Notes: generated by a model not told the origin, from the letters alone. A DNA stretch of 64,000 nt from Candidatus Accumulibacter similis (GCA_013347225.1 CP054595.1:1980415-2044414), one strand, 5' to 3'. Counted from the first letter of the stretch, positions 10,880 to 20,253 are shown. A program made the numbers and translations.

Positions 10880-12448
10880 ATGCAAGCTGTAGACGATATC
10901 AAGCCCTGCTACCCGCTTTTCGGCGAAGCGGACTATCAGGCCTCGTTGAAGAACAAGCGGGACGGCTGCGAAGAGCGCCATCCCCCGGAGAAGGTGCAGG
11001 AGATCTTCCTGTGGACCACCAGCGCGGAATATCAGGAGCTGAACTTCAAGCGCGAGGCGCTGACCGTCGATCCGGCCAAGGCCTGCCAGCCGCTCGGCGC
11101 CGTCCTCTGTGCGCTGGGTTTCGAGAAGACGCTGCCCTACGTCCATGGCTCGCAGGGGTGCGTCTCCTACTTCCGCACCTATTTCAATCGTCACTTCAAG
11201 GAGCCGATTTGCTGCGTCTCGGATTCGATGACCGAAGATGCCGCGGTATTTGGCGGCCAGAAGAACATGTTCGACGGCCTCGAGAATGCCCGTGCGATCT
11301 ACAAGCCGGAAATGATCGCGGTATCGACCACCTGCATGGCGGAAGTCATCGGTGACGACCTCAATGCCTTCATCAACAACGCCAGGAAGGAAGGGCACGT
11401 GCCGGACGACTTCCCGGTCCCCTTTGCGCACACGCCGTCTTTCGTCGGCTCGCACGTCACCGGCTGGGACAACATGTTCGAAGGCATCATGCGCTCGTTC
11501 ACGCTGAACCACATGGCCGACAAGGCGCCAGGCAAGAACGGCAAGCTCAACTTCGTTCCCGGCTTCGAGACCTATCTCGGCAACTTCCGGGTCATCAAGC
11601 GAATGATGGCCGAGATGGACGTCGAGGCGACGCTGCTCTCCGACCCGACCGAGGTGCTCGACACGCCCGCCGACGGCGAGTTCCGGATGTACGCCGGCGG
11701 CACGACGCAGGATGAGATCAAGGACGCGCCGAACGCCATCAGCACCGTCCTGCTGCAACCATTCCAGTTGGACAAGACGAAGAAGCTGGTCGAGAACACC
11801 TGGAACCACGAGGTGCCCATGCTCAACATCCCGATGGGTGTCGACTGGACCGACGACTTTCTGATGAAGGTCTCCGAACTGACCGGCAAGCCGATCCCGG
11901 AATCGCTGGCCAAGGAACGCGGCCGTCTGGTCGACCTGATGTCCGATTCGCACGCCTGGCTGCATGGCAGGCGATTCGCTCTCTACGGCGACCCGGACTT
12001 CGTCATGGGGATGGTCAAGATCCTCTTCGAGTGCGGTGCCGAACCGACGCACGTCGTCAGCCACAACGGCAGCAAGCGCTGGCTGAAGACGATGGAGAAA
12101 ATGTTCTCGGAAAGCCCGTTCGGGGTCAACGCCAAGGCCTGGACCGGCATCGACCTGTGGCACCTGCGCTCGCTCTGCTTCACCGACAGGCCGGATTTCC
12201 TGATCGGCAACAGCTACGGCAAGTTCATCCAGCGCGACACGCTGCACAAGGGCAGGGAATTCGAGGTGCCGTTGATTCGCATCGGCTTTCCGCTGTTCGA
12301 CCGTCATCATCTGCATCGCCAGACGACCATGGGCTACGAGGGGGCGATGCAGGTGGTCACGACACTGGTCAATGCGGTGCTCGAGCGGCTCGACCAGGAG
12401 ACGATGGGCATGGGTACCACCGACTACAACTTCGATCTGGTGCGCTGA
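10880..12448 (+). CDS. nifK: NifK, nitrogenase MoFe protein beta chain
   Basis: The 522-residue beta subunit completes the alpha2-beta2 MoFe protein and shares the P-cluster through Cys69, Cys94 and Cys152. The start at 10880 (MQAVDDIKP) is chosen because AAAGGAG at 10867-10873 is correctly spaced for it; in-frame ATGs at 10856 and 10874 are less well placed. Length and ligand spacing match Mo-type NifK. It lies 62 bases after nifD in the nifHDK operon. Confidence 0.98.
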   Translation: MQAVDDIKPCYPLFGEADYQASLKNKRDGCEERHPPEKVQEIFLWTTSAEYQELNFKREALTVDPAKACQPLGAVLCALGFEKTLPYVHGSQGCVSYFRTYFNRHFKEPICCVSDSMTEDAAVFGGQKNMFDGLENARAIYKPEMIAVSTTCMAEVIGDDLNAFINNARKEGHVPDDFPVPFAHTPSFVGSHVTGWDNMFEGIMRSFTLNHMADKAPGKNGKLNFVPGFETYLGNFRVIKRMMAEMDVEATLLSDPTEVLDTPADGEFRMYAGGTTQDEIKDAPNAISTVLLQPFQLDKTKKLVENTWNHEVPMLNIPMGVDWTDDFLMKVSELTGKPIPESLAKERGRLVDLMSDSHAWLHGRRFALYGDPDFVMGMVKILFECGAEPTHVVSHNGSKRWLKTMEKMFSESPFGVNAKAWTGIDLWHLRSLCFTDRPDFLIGNSYGKFIQRDTLHKGREFEVPLIRIGFPLFDRHHLHRQTTMGYEGAMQVVTTLVNAVLERLDQETMGMGTTDYNFDLVR

Positions 12449-12512
12449 GTGCGCTGAACCAGCCCGACGGGGACGTTCGCCGTTCCCGTCGCCAACTGCA
12501 AGAGGAAGTTTC

Positions 12513-12737
12513 ATGGCCAACATCATGGTCCGCAAGACGGCTGTCGGTACCTATTCGTTCTACCTGCCGAAGCGTGATCTCGAGGACGCCATCGTCGCGA
12601 TGGAGTTCGACAGCTCCGACAAGTGGGGTGGCGAGATCCGGCTCAACAACGGCGGCACCTACTACATTGAACCGCAGGCGCTGCCTGCACGCTTCCCGAT
12701 CTCGCTGCGCGCCAGGCGACTGGATGCAGCGGAGTAG
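12513..12737 (+). CDS. nifT: NifT/FixU family protein
   Basis: This 74-residue protein has the NifT signature: MVRKTAVGTYSFYLPKRDLEDAIV at the start (given in parts: MVRKTAVGTY, FYLPKRDLE) and WGGEIRLNNGGTYYIEP in the middle. NifT is nearly always encoded after nifK. Its exact function is unknown and mutants elsewhere fix nitrogen normally. AGAGGAAG precedes the ATG. Confidence 0.93.
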   Translation: MANIMVRKTAVGTYSFYLPKRDLEDAIVAMEFDSSDKWGGEIRLNNGGTYYIEPQALPARFPISLRARRLDAAE

Positions 12738-12760
12738 GCCATTCAACGGAGAGTGACATC

Positions 12761-12958
12761 ATGGCAATGAAGATCATCCAGGCCGAGTGCACCTCGTGCG
12801 GCGACTGCAAGCCGGTCTGCCCGACGAACTCGATCACCAGCAAGGGCGGCATGTACCGGATCAATGCCGACACGTGCACCGAGTGCGACGACCAGTTCGA
12901 CTCGCCTCGGTGTCTCGATGCCTGTCCGGCAGGCGAATCCTGCATCGTCTTCGCCTAG
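12761..12958 (+). CDS. Small 2[4Fe-4S] ferredoxin of the nifHDK operon
   Basis: A 65-residue ferredoxin with motif CTSCGDCKPVCP (residues 10-21). The second motif (CTEC, an eight-residue insert, CLDACP) is widened, again the nif-type spacing. It lies 23 bases after nifT and 17 before nifY. It may supply low-potential electrons for nitrogenase or cofactor assembly; the target is not known. Confidence 0.9.
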   Translation: MAMKIIQAECTSCGDCKPVCPTNSITSKGGMYRINADTCTECDDQFDSPRCLDACPAGESCIVFA

Positions 12959-12975
12959 GCTCGAGGGAGGCTCCG

Positions 12976-13701
12976 ATGGCGCAGTCGATTGGCCGTGAAG
13001 CGGCTCTACGCGTCGCGCTCGCTGCTCGCGAGCTGGGCATCGTGTCGGCCAGGGAACTGGTCTCGGCGTTGGCTGAGCGACTGGAGTTGCCGTTGACCGA
13101 GGCCAAACTCGCCACCGTCACGGTGGCTGATCTGCAGCTGATGCTGCAGGGGGATGAAGTGATCGTGACCGACGTGGCGCGGGAGCAACTGAAGCAGGCC
13201 GTGCGCATGCTGTGGGGCGAGGACATCGTCGACAGCGACCTGCCGCCGGTGGCGAGCTACGCCGCCGGCGACATGCCGGGATCGATCCGCGTCGCCTGCG
13301 CGTCGAACCGCGGGCAGTTGCTCGACGGGCACTTTGGCTCGTGCGAGCGCTTTCTGGTCTATCAGGTCTCCCCGGACGAGGTGCGGCTGATTGCCGTGCG
13401 GCCGACGGTGGCCGCGGATCACGCCGCGGATCGCAACGTCGCGCGTACCGCGCTGATCAATGATTGCCAGATCGTCTATGTGCAGTCGATCGGTGGCCCG
13501 GCGACGGCCAAGGTCGTCCGCACCGGCATCCACCCGGTCAAGGTGGCGAGTCGCGGGAACGCAGGCGGCGACGCCCTGCAGGCGCTTGCTCAACTGCAGC
13601 GGGCACTGCGACATCCACCGCCGTGGCTGGCCCGGATCATGGGCGTCGAAGCCGGTTCGCTGGCCCGCTTCGTGGCGGACCTCGTTGTCGAGGACGCATG
13701 A
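12976..13701 (+). CDS. nifY: NifY/NafY-type FeMo-cofactor-binding protein
   Basis: The 241-residue protein has a helical N-terminal domain (about 1-90, sterile-alpha-motif-like in NafY). A C-terminal NifX/NafY domain follows (about 105-225), opening IRVACASNRGQLLDGHFGSC with the conserved GHFG segment that carries the cofactor-binding histidine. NifY/NafY proteins hold apo-NifDK or FeMo-co during insertion. The operon position after nifK-nifT matches nifY. GGGAGG at 12965-12970 supports the start at 12976. Confidence 0.88.
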   Translation: MAQSIGREAALRVALAARELGIVSARELVSALAERLELPLTEAKLATVTVADLQLMLQGDEVIVTDVAREQLKQAVRMLWGEDIVDSDLPPVASYAAGDMPGSIRVACASNRGQLLDGHFGSCERFLVYQVSPDEVRLIAVRPTVAADHAADRNVARTALINDCQIVYVQSIGGPATAKVVRTGIHPVKVASRGNAGGDALQALAQLQRALRHPPPWLARIMGVEAGSLARFVADLVVEDA

Positions 13702-13713
13702 AAGCCACCGGGA

Positions 13714-14688
13714 ATGAATAGCACCCCGGACTGGCAGGAACTGTCTCGCCGGGTCGCCGAGCTGTGCGTACGAACGCCTGCCACCGCCGGGCCCGAGATG
13801 CTGGCCAGGGACCTGGCGGTACTGGCTCCCGGGCTGACCTTTCGCCAGGTCCTGTCGCGCGGCGGCTGGTACCGCCTGGGTGGTGTCGTTGACGCGAACC
13901 ATGTCCGCCTTTCGGACAATCTCGAAACCTGGGCCGAGCAGCAACTGGCGGCCCACGACGACGACATGGGTGCCCTCTGCGACGACTGCGCCGAACGCGG
14001 TCTGCGGGCGACACGACTCACCGGGCGCACGCGTTACTTTGTCGCCGCGACCGGCAGCGGCGCCACTGATTTCGTTCAGATCGAAATCGAGGAACTGCAG
14101 GAGGTCGTCTGTCATCCACTGTACGCGGCCGAGAACCTGCCATCGGGAATCGAGGAACTGATCGATCCGCGCGGCGCCGACGTCACCTGCTGTGCCGGCA
14201 CCGAACCGATCGGCTCACCGTTCCTGGTCCTGCGCCGGCTGACGCCGGTCGCCGCCTTTCTTGCCCGCATGCGTGCGCAGAAGCCCGAAGCGCAGCCGAT
14301 TCATCGTTTCGTCGAGGCATGGGAAGCCAGCAGCGCCAGCGCGGCGACGCAGTTTTCCAACCACTGGGTGATTGCCGTACGCGAGCATCTCGACCATTAC
14401 CGGCAGGCCGTACTGCACGCCACGCCGGTGGCCGCACTGAACGGTGCGGCACCCAGGTTCGCCGCCACCTTCGGCATGCAGGGGCTGGCATTGCATCGGG
14501 CGATGGCCCGCTACGACAGGGCCGCAGGTTTCCCGATGGCCTGGTTCTTCCACATGCTGACCGTCCGCAGCGCGCCCTACGCTCTGGCCAATGCCGTGAT
14601 CAACGACGTCGAGGCCGGTTTCCACTACCTTCCAAGTCGCGACATACAGGTCGTCAAGCAGTGGCTCTGCCAGCCCTACACCTGCTGA
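13714..14688 (+). CDS. Uncharacterised protein at the end of the nifHDK operon
   Basis: I do not recognise this 324-residue protein. It follows nifY by 12 bases on the same strand, so it is probably cotranscribed under NifA. It has no signal peptide or membrane segment. Cysteines cluster at CDDC (about residues 89-92), TCC (about 156-157) and near the C-terminus (LCQPYTC). The N-terminal half is acidic with alternating strands, and the C-terminal half is rich in Ala and aromatic residues and looks helical. Base composition matches its neighbours. Possible roles are nitrogenase assembly, regulation or protection, but nothing in the sequence decides this. Confidence 0.75.
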   Translation: MNSTPDWQELSRRVAELCVRTPATAGPEMLARDLAVLAPGLTFRQVLSRGGWYRLGGVVDANHVRLSDNLETWAEQQLAAHDDDMGALCDDCAERGLRATRLTGRTRYFVAATGSGATDFVQIEIEELQEVVCHPLYAAENLPSGIEELIDPRGADVTCCAGTEPIGSPFLVLRRLTPVAAFLARMRAQKPEAQPIHRFVEAWEASSASAATQFSNHWVIAVREHLDHYRQAVLHATPVAALNGAAPRFAATFGMQGLALHRAMARYDRAAGFPMAWFFHMLTVRSAPYALANAVINDVEAGFHYLPSRDIQVVKQWLCQPYTC

Positions 14689-14771
14689 TGGCGCTGCCGT
14701 CAACGGAACTGCGCCTTGCGGCAGGAAATCCGGATCGATGGCCGGAAGACGGTGAGGCGGCGGGTGGGCCG

Positions 14772-15200
14772 CTACCGTGTCGCCCGCTCCTCCGGCAGCG
14801 AGACGAAACCGACACGCTGCAGGCCGGAACGGACGGCGATCGCCAGCACCCGCGCGACGCGCTCGTAGTGCACGTGGCGGTCGGCGTGCAGGTGGAATTC
14901 GGGCTGCGGCGCCTGCCGGCCGGCGGCATCACAGCGTTCGGTCAGTTGTTCGAGCGTCAGCGGCTCGCCGTTCCAGTACAGCGCGCCGTCCTCGCGCACC
15001 GCCAGCTCGACGCGCTCGTCGCGGGTCACGTTGACCTGGCTCGACGCCTGCGGCAGGTCGATCTTCACCGCATGCGTCAGCAGCGGCGCGGTGACGATGA
15101 AGATCACCAGCAGTACCAGCATCACGTCGACCAGCGGCACGACGTTCATGTCGGCGCGTGGCGCCGCCTGGCGCTGGCGGCGGAAGCGGCAGTCGCTCAT
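14772..15200 (-). CDS. exbD: ExbD, TonB-complex proton channel subunit
   Basis: The 142-residue protein has a short cytoplasmic N-terminus and one membrane helix with the conserved Asp in MNVVPLVDVMLVLLVIFIV (given in parts: NVVPLVD, MLVLLVIFIV). A periplasmic domain follows. ExbD with ExbB converts proton flow into movement of TonB. Its start overlaps the exbB stop by three bases and it is the last gene of the copper-uptake operon. Confidence 0.93.
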   Translation of the reverse strand: MSDCRFRRQRQAAPRADMNVVPLVDVMLVLLVIFIVTAPLLTHAVKIDLPQASSQVNVTRDERVELAVREDGALYWNGEPLTLEQLTERCDAAGRQAPQPEFHLHADRHVHYERVARVLAIAVRSGLQRVGFVSLPEERATR

Positions 15201-15916
15201 GGACCGGCAGCGGGCGCCTGCGCGGCAGCGGCATCGGCGGCGATGCCCTTCACCGTCAGCAGCACGTAGAGCTCGTGCGCAAAGCCTTCGAGGCGCGCCA
15301 GCCACAGGCGGTTGCGGCGGTTGAAGGCGTTGTGGGCAAGCACCGCCGGAATCGCCACCGCCAGGCCGAGCGCGGTCATGATCAGCGCCTCGCCGACCGG
15401 TCCGGCGACCTTGTCGAGCGTTCCCTGGCCCGACAGCCCGATCTGCACGAGCGCATGGTAGATCCCCCAGACGGTACCGAACAGCCCGATGTACGGCGCC
15501 GCCGAGGCGGCGGAGGCGAGCATCGTCAGGCCATACTCGGCGGCAGCCGCCTCGTCGTCGATGACGTGGCCGAGCCGCCGGCTGAGGTATTCGGCGAAGC
15601 CGCCTGCCGCCGCCAAGCTGACGTCGCCGCTGTCGGCGAGCGCGTCGAGCCCCTCGGCAGCCAGGCGCGCGAAGGCGTGATCGCACGCCTCGTCCTGCAG
15701 GCGGCGTCGCAGGTCTTCGCTGCGGCTGCTCCAGAAGCGCGCAAGAAAGGCCTTCGCCCGTCGCTGCGCGAAATGGCTGGCCAGCGAGCGGCTGATGATC
15801 AGATACCAGCTTGCCAGCGACAGGAGCAGCAGGACGAGCAGGACCAGCCGGCCGACGAGGTCGGCCTGCGAGAGGAAATGGGCCACACCGAAGCCATCAA
15901 CGAACTGTGACTGCAC
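15197..15916 (-). CDS. exbB: ExbB, TonB-complex proton channel subunit
   Basis: This MotA/TolQ/ExbB protein (about 239 residues) has an N-terminal membrane helix (LVGRLVLLVLLLLSLASWYL). Its second and third helices carry the family hallmarks PYIGLFGTVWGI and GEALIMTALGLAVAIPAVL. It forms the pentamer around ExbD. No ATG is well placed, so a GTG at 15916 is used; a GTG at 15887 is the alternative. It lies 151 bases downstream of tonB on the same strand. Confidence 0.9.
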   Translation of the reverse strand: MQSQFVDGFGVAHFLSQADLVGRLVLLVLLLLSLASWYLIISRSLASHFAQRRAKAFLARFWSSRSEDLRRRLQDEACDHAFARLAAEGLDALADSGDVSLAAAGGFAEYLSRRLGHVIDDEAAAAEYGLTMLASAASAAPYIGLFGTVWGIYHALVQIGLSGQGTLDKVAGPVGEALIMTALGLAVAIPAVLAHNAFNRRNRLWLARLEGFAHELYVLLTVKGIAADAAAAQAPAAGP

Positions 15917-16067
15917 GATTCGGAATCCAGGAAAGGTTGTCTGCCTGCGGCAGGGGAAGCGCGACGAAGGAGGCGGGAGGGCCGCATTCCAACCGCGGAG
16001 GCGTGCCGCGACGTGGCCGCGCAACGCCCCGCCGGGCGTGTCGGGCCGCGGTCGTCGGTGCCTGACG

Positions 16068-16772
16068 TCACTGCAGGACAAAGCGGAAAGGCTGCAGCGC
16101 AACGGCGCGCGCGCCACGACCGAAGCCCGGCGGCACACTGCAGCGCCAGCTCCTGACCGCTGCCAGCGCGGCGTCGTCGAGCCGTTGATGGCCGCTGCCG
16201 TGTTCGACCCGCGCCGCGGCGACGCTGCCGTCCTCGCCGAGTTCGACCCGCACGATGACTTCGCCGGTCTCCTCCAGCCGCCGCGACAGCGGCGGATAGG
16301 CGGGGGCTGGCCGGTGGTGACAGACGACCGACAACTCGGACCCCAGGGCCACCGGTCCCCGTTGCACCGGAGGCGTCGCTGCCGCAGCCGCTGCCGGCGC
16401 GTCGACGACCACGGGGTGTTGCTCGGCGGTGGCTGCCATGACCGCCGCTGCGCTCGCCTGCGGCGGCGTCACCAGCAGCGTCTGGCGTGGCGGCGGTCGC
16501 TGGCGTGGCGTCGCGGGCTTGCCCGGCGGCTGCGGACGATGCGGCTCGGCCGGCAGCGGAACGCGCGGCGGCGTCAACGTCGGCGCAACGAAGTCGACCT
16601 GCAGCATCCTCACTTCGGCGTGTGCCGCGAGGAGACGGTGCGTCCACAGGCCATAGGCTGCCGCGACGTGGATGACGGCGACGACGCCGAGCGCGAGCAT
16701 CGCTTCGCGAGGCCTCCGACGCGGGCCGGCAGCGGGTGAACCCGGCCGCCAGCCAGTCGCGGACACCGCCAT
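16068..16772 (-). CDS. tonB: TonB energy-transducing protein
   Basis: The 234-residue protein has an N-terminal membrane anchor (about residues 22-42, AMLALGVVAVIHVAAAYGLW). A proline-rich periplasmic spacer follows (about 60-95), then a C-terminal TonB domain starting AYPPLSRRLEETGEV and ending in the strand-forming FRFVLQ. TonB carries proton-motive energy to outer-membrane receptors. It sits 35 bases downstream of the OprC-type receptor and upstream of exbB-exbD, so this set probably serves that receptor. Confidence 0.92.
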   Translation of the reverse strand: MAVSATGWRPGSPAAGPRRRPREAMLALGVVAVIHVAAAYGLWTHRLLAAHAEVRMLQVDFVAPTLTPPRVPLPAEPHRPQPPGKPATPRQRPPPRQTLLVTPPQASAAAVMAATAEQHPVVVDAPAAAAAATPPVQRGPVALGSELSVVCHHRPAPAYPPLSRRLEETGEVIVRVELGEDGSVAAARVEHGSGHQRLDDAALAAVRSWRCSVPPGFGRGARAVALQPFRFVLQ

Positions 16773-16807
16773 CACGGGCGATGGTCGATGCGGCGACGCG
16801 CCGCCAC

Positions 16808-19135
16808 CTACAGCTTGAAGCTGACGCCGGTATAGACCGAACGGCCCATTCCGGGAACCGCGATGCCCCAGGGTATCGCGTTGATCATCATCGTCGTTCC
16901 CTGGCCGGTGTAGGCGCCGCCGAGCGGCAGGTAGTAGAGCTTGTCGAAGACGTTGTCGATGCCGAAGTCGAGACGTGCCTGCTTCCACGAGTAGCTGGCG
17001 CGCAGGTTGAGCAGGCCGTAGCCTGGTGTGCCGATCTCGTTGCGCACGTCGGACAGGTGGTCCTTCGACGTCGCACCGACGAACTCGAGCGCGTTGTCCC
17101 AGCCGCCAAGACGGTGAGTAAGCGTCAGTCGGGCGTTGAACGGCATGATGTTGTACAGGCCGTCGCCGGTGTCGCGGTTCTTGCCGTAGGTGTAGGAGAC
17201 GACTCCGTTCAGCCCGAAGTTGCCGTAGCTCGAGCTGGCCAGCGGCAACTCGCCGGAGAGGTCGATGCCGTAGAGCTCGGCCGACTGGTTCGCGTACTGC
17301 AGGACGACGAACTGGTTGGTCGTCGTCGCGTTCGGCGGCTGACAGGTGGTGTTGTTGTTGCAGCGGATCGCGTCGATGTAGTCCTTGACCCGCGTGTAGT
17401 ACGGCGTCGCCCGCAGTTGCCAGCTGCGGTCGCTCGCATGCCAGTCGACCGATGCCGAGACCGTGTACGCGACCTCCGGATCGAGGTCGATGTCGCCGTA
17501 GTAGCCGTTGCCGTCGCCGGCGAAGTTGTTCATCACCGCCGCCATCGACCAGGTCGACCAGGTGTAGCGCTCGTACAGGTTCGGCGAGCGCGTCTTGCGC
17601 GCGACACCGACTTCGAGGTCGGTCTGGGCGTCGAGCACGTAGCGGGCGAGGGCGGTGAGATCCCAGTTGTTGTCGCTCCGCTTGCGATCCTGCGCGTTGA
17701 ACGCAGCGGCATCGGCCTGCTGGTTGCTGTATATCCGCATCGGCATCATGCCCATCATCATGGTCGTGAAGTTGATGTTCGGGTTGTAGCCCTGCACCGA
17801 ACCGGCATCCGTCGTGACGCGCTCGTAGCGGACGCCGACCAGGGTCGTCCACTGCGCGTCGAGTCGCGATTCCCATTCACCGAAGATGCCGAAGCGGTCG
17901 CGCGTACCATCGTTGATGTTGTCGAAGGTCAGCGGCCACATCGCGCTTCCGGACGCCGGCCAGTAATCGTCGAGGCGGTAGTGCTGGTAGAGGCCGCCGG
18001 TACGCAGCAGGTCGTTGGCGCCAAGATTGATGTCGGCACGCAGGGTGACACCGCTGGTGTTGCTGTCGGTCTTCATCGGCATGCCGGCAGCGCAGGTTGC
18101 GCTGATCGGCGAGCATGGCAGGCCCGTTGGTGAAGCCATGCCGTAGTAGAAGCGCTTGTCGGGACCGAAATCCATCAGATGGTCGACCGTCTCGTAGTAA
18201 GCACGGGCGTCGAGTTGACCCCAGTCGAACTGCCCGCGATAGTGCAGGTTGAAGCGGTTCTGAGTGTTGCCCAGCATGTCCATCCGCTGGTTCGGGAACA
18301 ACTGCTCCGGAATGTCCTGGTACGCATACTTGAACTCCACGAGGTGGTCGCTCTGCCGGTAGGCGAGCCCGAACTGGTAGTTGTGCGTCTCGTAGGCCGT
18401 CGAGCCGACCTCGTCACGCGCCAGCGTGCGTCCCGGATTGCCGGTCGCGGTGAAGTTCCTGAAGTTGCCACCGGCGGTGTAGTTGTCCGCCTTCGCGGTC
18501 GTGGCACTGAAGTTGGCGCTGAGGTTCTCGTTGGCGACGACGGCCGACAGGTTCCCACCCCAGGCATTGCCGTTGCTGCGGTAGAACCCTCCGACCTCGC
18601 CGCCGAGCAGCGGGCTCTGGCCTGCTGCCGCGAAACGTGGTGCCAGCGATTCGGCGATGATCGTACCGCCGATGCTGTCGCCGCCGAGGCTGACCGGCGT
18701 GACGCCGGGAATGACGCGCAGCTTGCTGACGCCGTTCGGGTCGAGATACGAGAGCGGCGGGTTCATGTGGTTCGGACACGAGGCGATCAGGTCCATTCCG
18801 TCGACGAGGATGCGGTTGCGGTCGTCGGCGAGGCCGCGGATCACCGGCAGGCTCGACACCCCGCCGGCGCCCTGCAACTGGACGCCAGGGACATCGCGCA
18901 GCAGGCTCGCGGTGTCGCTGGTCGCCGGGCGCAGGGCGCGCATCGCTTCTTCGTCGACGCGGCTCGCGACCGGCAGCGGCTGGGGGCGGCTCTCCTCGAC
19001 GACCACCGGTGCGAGCTGTGCCGGCCGCTCGGCGCCGGCGGCAGCGCCCGCCCCGTCGGCGGCGGCTGCGGGCAGCATGCCGCTGGCTCCGAAAGCAGCG
19101 ATCAACGAGGCCATACGACTGATCCGGAACTTCAT
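16808..19135 (-). CDS. oprC: TonB-dependent copper receptor (OprC/NosA type)
   Basis: This 775-residue outer-membrane receptor has a signal peptide (MKFRISRMASLIAAFGASGM, cleaved near AAA-ADG). A plug domain (about 40-190) and a 22-strand barrel ending in the terminal Phe motif VSFKL follow. The plug carries SCPNHMNPPLSY with Cys120, His123 and Met124. That is the copper-binding signature of OprC/NosA receptors. A Met-rich loop (MMMGMMPM) in the barrel also suits Cu(I). The start at 19135 is preceded by GGGAGGAG; the frame is open upstream to 19255 without a signal peptide. It heads a minus-strand operon with tonB, exbB and exbD. Confidence 0.87.
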   Translation of the reverse strand: MKFRISRMASLIAAFGASGMLPAAAADGAGAAAGAERPAQLAPVVVEESRPQPLPVASRVDEEAMRALRPATSDTASLLRDVPGVQLQGAGGVSSLPVIRGLADDRNRILVDGMDLIASCPNHMNPPLSYLDPNGVSKLRVIPGVTPVSLGGDSIGGTIIAESLAPRFAAAGQSPLLGGEVGGFYRSNGNAWGGNLSAVVANENLSANFSATTAKADNYTAGGNFRNFTATGNPGRTLARDEVGSTAYETHNYQFGLAYRQSDHLVEFKYAYQDIPEQLFPNQRMDMLGNTQNRFNLHYRGQFDWGQLDARAYYETVDHLMDFGPDKRFYYGMASPTGLPCSPISATCAAGMPMKTDSNTSGVTLRADINLGANDLLRTGGLYQHYRLDDYWPASGSAMWPLTFDNINDGTRDRFGIFGEWESRLDAQWTTLVGVRYERVTTDAGSVQGYNPNINFTTMMMGMMPMRIYSNQQADAAAFNAQDRKRSDNNWDLTALARYVLDAQTDLEVGVARKTRSPNLYERYTWSTWSMAAVMNNFAGDGNGYYGDIDLDPEVAYTVSASVDWHASDRSWQLRATPYYTRVKDYIDAIRCNNNTTCQPPNATTTNQFVVLQYANQSAELYGIDLSGELPLASSSYGNFGLNGVVSYTYGKNRDTGDGLYNIMPFNARLTLTHRLGGWDNALEFVGATSKDHLSDVRNEIGTPGYGLLNLRASYSWKQARLDFGIDNVFDKLYYLPLGGAYTGQGTTMMINAIPWGIAVPGMGRSVYTGVSFKL

Positions 19136-19332
19136 TTCCCCACTCCTCCCGATGGACGTCCATCGGCGCCGGATTCTGGCAGAAGCGGGTGGGGCACGGA
19201 ATGCGACACATTGTCGCGGATCGTGCCGGACGGCCGCCGCGGGCGCAGCGGCCAACTACCACGTTGGGGGGCGGCGGCAGCGGGCCGGCGCGACGTCCCG
19301 CCGGCCAGGCGTTGCCCTGCCTGCCCGCCCGC

Positions 19333-20253
19333 TCACTGCCCGGGTGCCGGGGACAGGCTCGCGGCGGTGTCTCCGAGTGTCAGCAGCGCGTCGATCACTA
19401 CCCGGACGCGCGGCGGCACGAGCCGGCCCGACGGGTAGACGACGCTGATCGGCTCCGCCGGTGCCCGGCACGAGGACAGCACCTCGACGAGACGGCCACT
19501 GGCGATCTCGTCGGCGACCATGTAGTCGGGTACCTGCACGAGGCCGAGGCCGAGGCAGGCGCCGTGGACAGTGCCTTCCCCGTCGTTGACCTGCACCCGC
19601 GATCGCGGGTCGAGTTCGCGGCGTGTGCCGCCGCTGGCGAAAACCCAGCTGCGCAAGCGACCACTCGTCGGCAGCCGGTGCACGACCGCCTGGTGTCGTG
19701 CGAGATCGTCGATCGTCCGCGGGACGCCGTGCTCGCGCAGGTAGCCCGGGCTGGCGCAAAGGAGCAGCGCCTGTTCGCTGAAACGCCGAGCAACCAGTCG
19801 TGAGTCGCTGAGCGCGCCGACACGCACCGCCAGGTCAATGCCGTCCCGGATCAGATCGGTGTAGCTGTCGTGCAATCGCAGGTCGAGCTGCAGTGCCGGG
19901 TAACGCTCGAGCAGCCGCGCAAGCACGGGCAGCAGCACACGACGGCCGTAAACGATCGGCAGATCGACGCGCAGCAGTCCAGCGGGTGCCGTGCGCGTGC
20001 CGGCGGCTTCGGACTGCAGTGCCTCGACCTCTTCGAGGACGCGCCGGCAGCGCTCGAACAGGCGCTCGCCGTCGGCAGTCGGGCGCACCTGTCGGGTCGT
20101 CCGATGAAAGAGCTTGACGCCCAGTGAGTCCTCGAGTCGGACAACGGCCTTGGCCAGGGTCGACGGAGCGGTTCCCAGCTTGCGCGCGGCAGCGGCGAAG
20201 CTGCCGTGCTTGACCGTTTCGGCGAAGGCGATCAGCTGCTGCAGACCGTGCAT
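19333..20253 (-). CDS. LysR-family transcriptional regulator
   Basis: The 306-residue protein has an N-terminal winged helix-turn-helix (about 1-60, FAETVKHGSFAAAARKLG and LEDSLGVKLFHRTTRQV) and a periplasmic-binding-type effector domain (about 90-295). It is of the CrgA/YafC-like branch by overall appearance. It is divergent from the cupin gene at 20416 with a 162-base gap, the usual layout for a LysR regulator and its target. The effector is unknown. Confidence 0.9.
   Translation of the reverse strand: MHGLQQLIAFAETVKHGSFAAAARKLGTAPSTLAKAVVRLEDSLGVKLFHRTTRQVRPTADGERLFERCRRVLEEVEALQSEAAGTRTAPAGLLRVDLPIVYGRRVLLPVLARLLERYPALQLDLRLHDSYTDLIRDGIDLAVRVGALSDSRLVARRFSEQALLLCASPGYLREHGVPRTIDDLARHQAVVHRLPTSGRLRSWVFASGGTRRELDPRSRVQVNDGEGTVHGACLGLGLVQVPDYMVADEIASGRLVEVLSSCRAPAEPISVVYPSGRLVPPRVRVVIDALLTLGDTAASLSPAPGQ

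Noticed and set aside
12513..12737. Delta subunit of an alternative nitrogenase (AnfG/VnfG) instead of NifT
   Set aside because: The sequence matches NifT, lies after nifK rather than between D and K genes, and NifD has Mo-type residues.
15799..16647. Minus-strand 282-residue frame overlapping tonB and exbB
   Set aside because: It is out of frame with both genes, which have intact family motifs, and is composed mainly of Ala, Arg and Gly.
19283..19306. Eight-base inverted repeat between the LysR gene and oprC as terminator
   Set aside because: GC-only stem in a GC-rich stretch with no T-tract on either strand.
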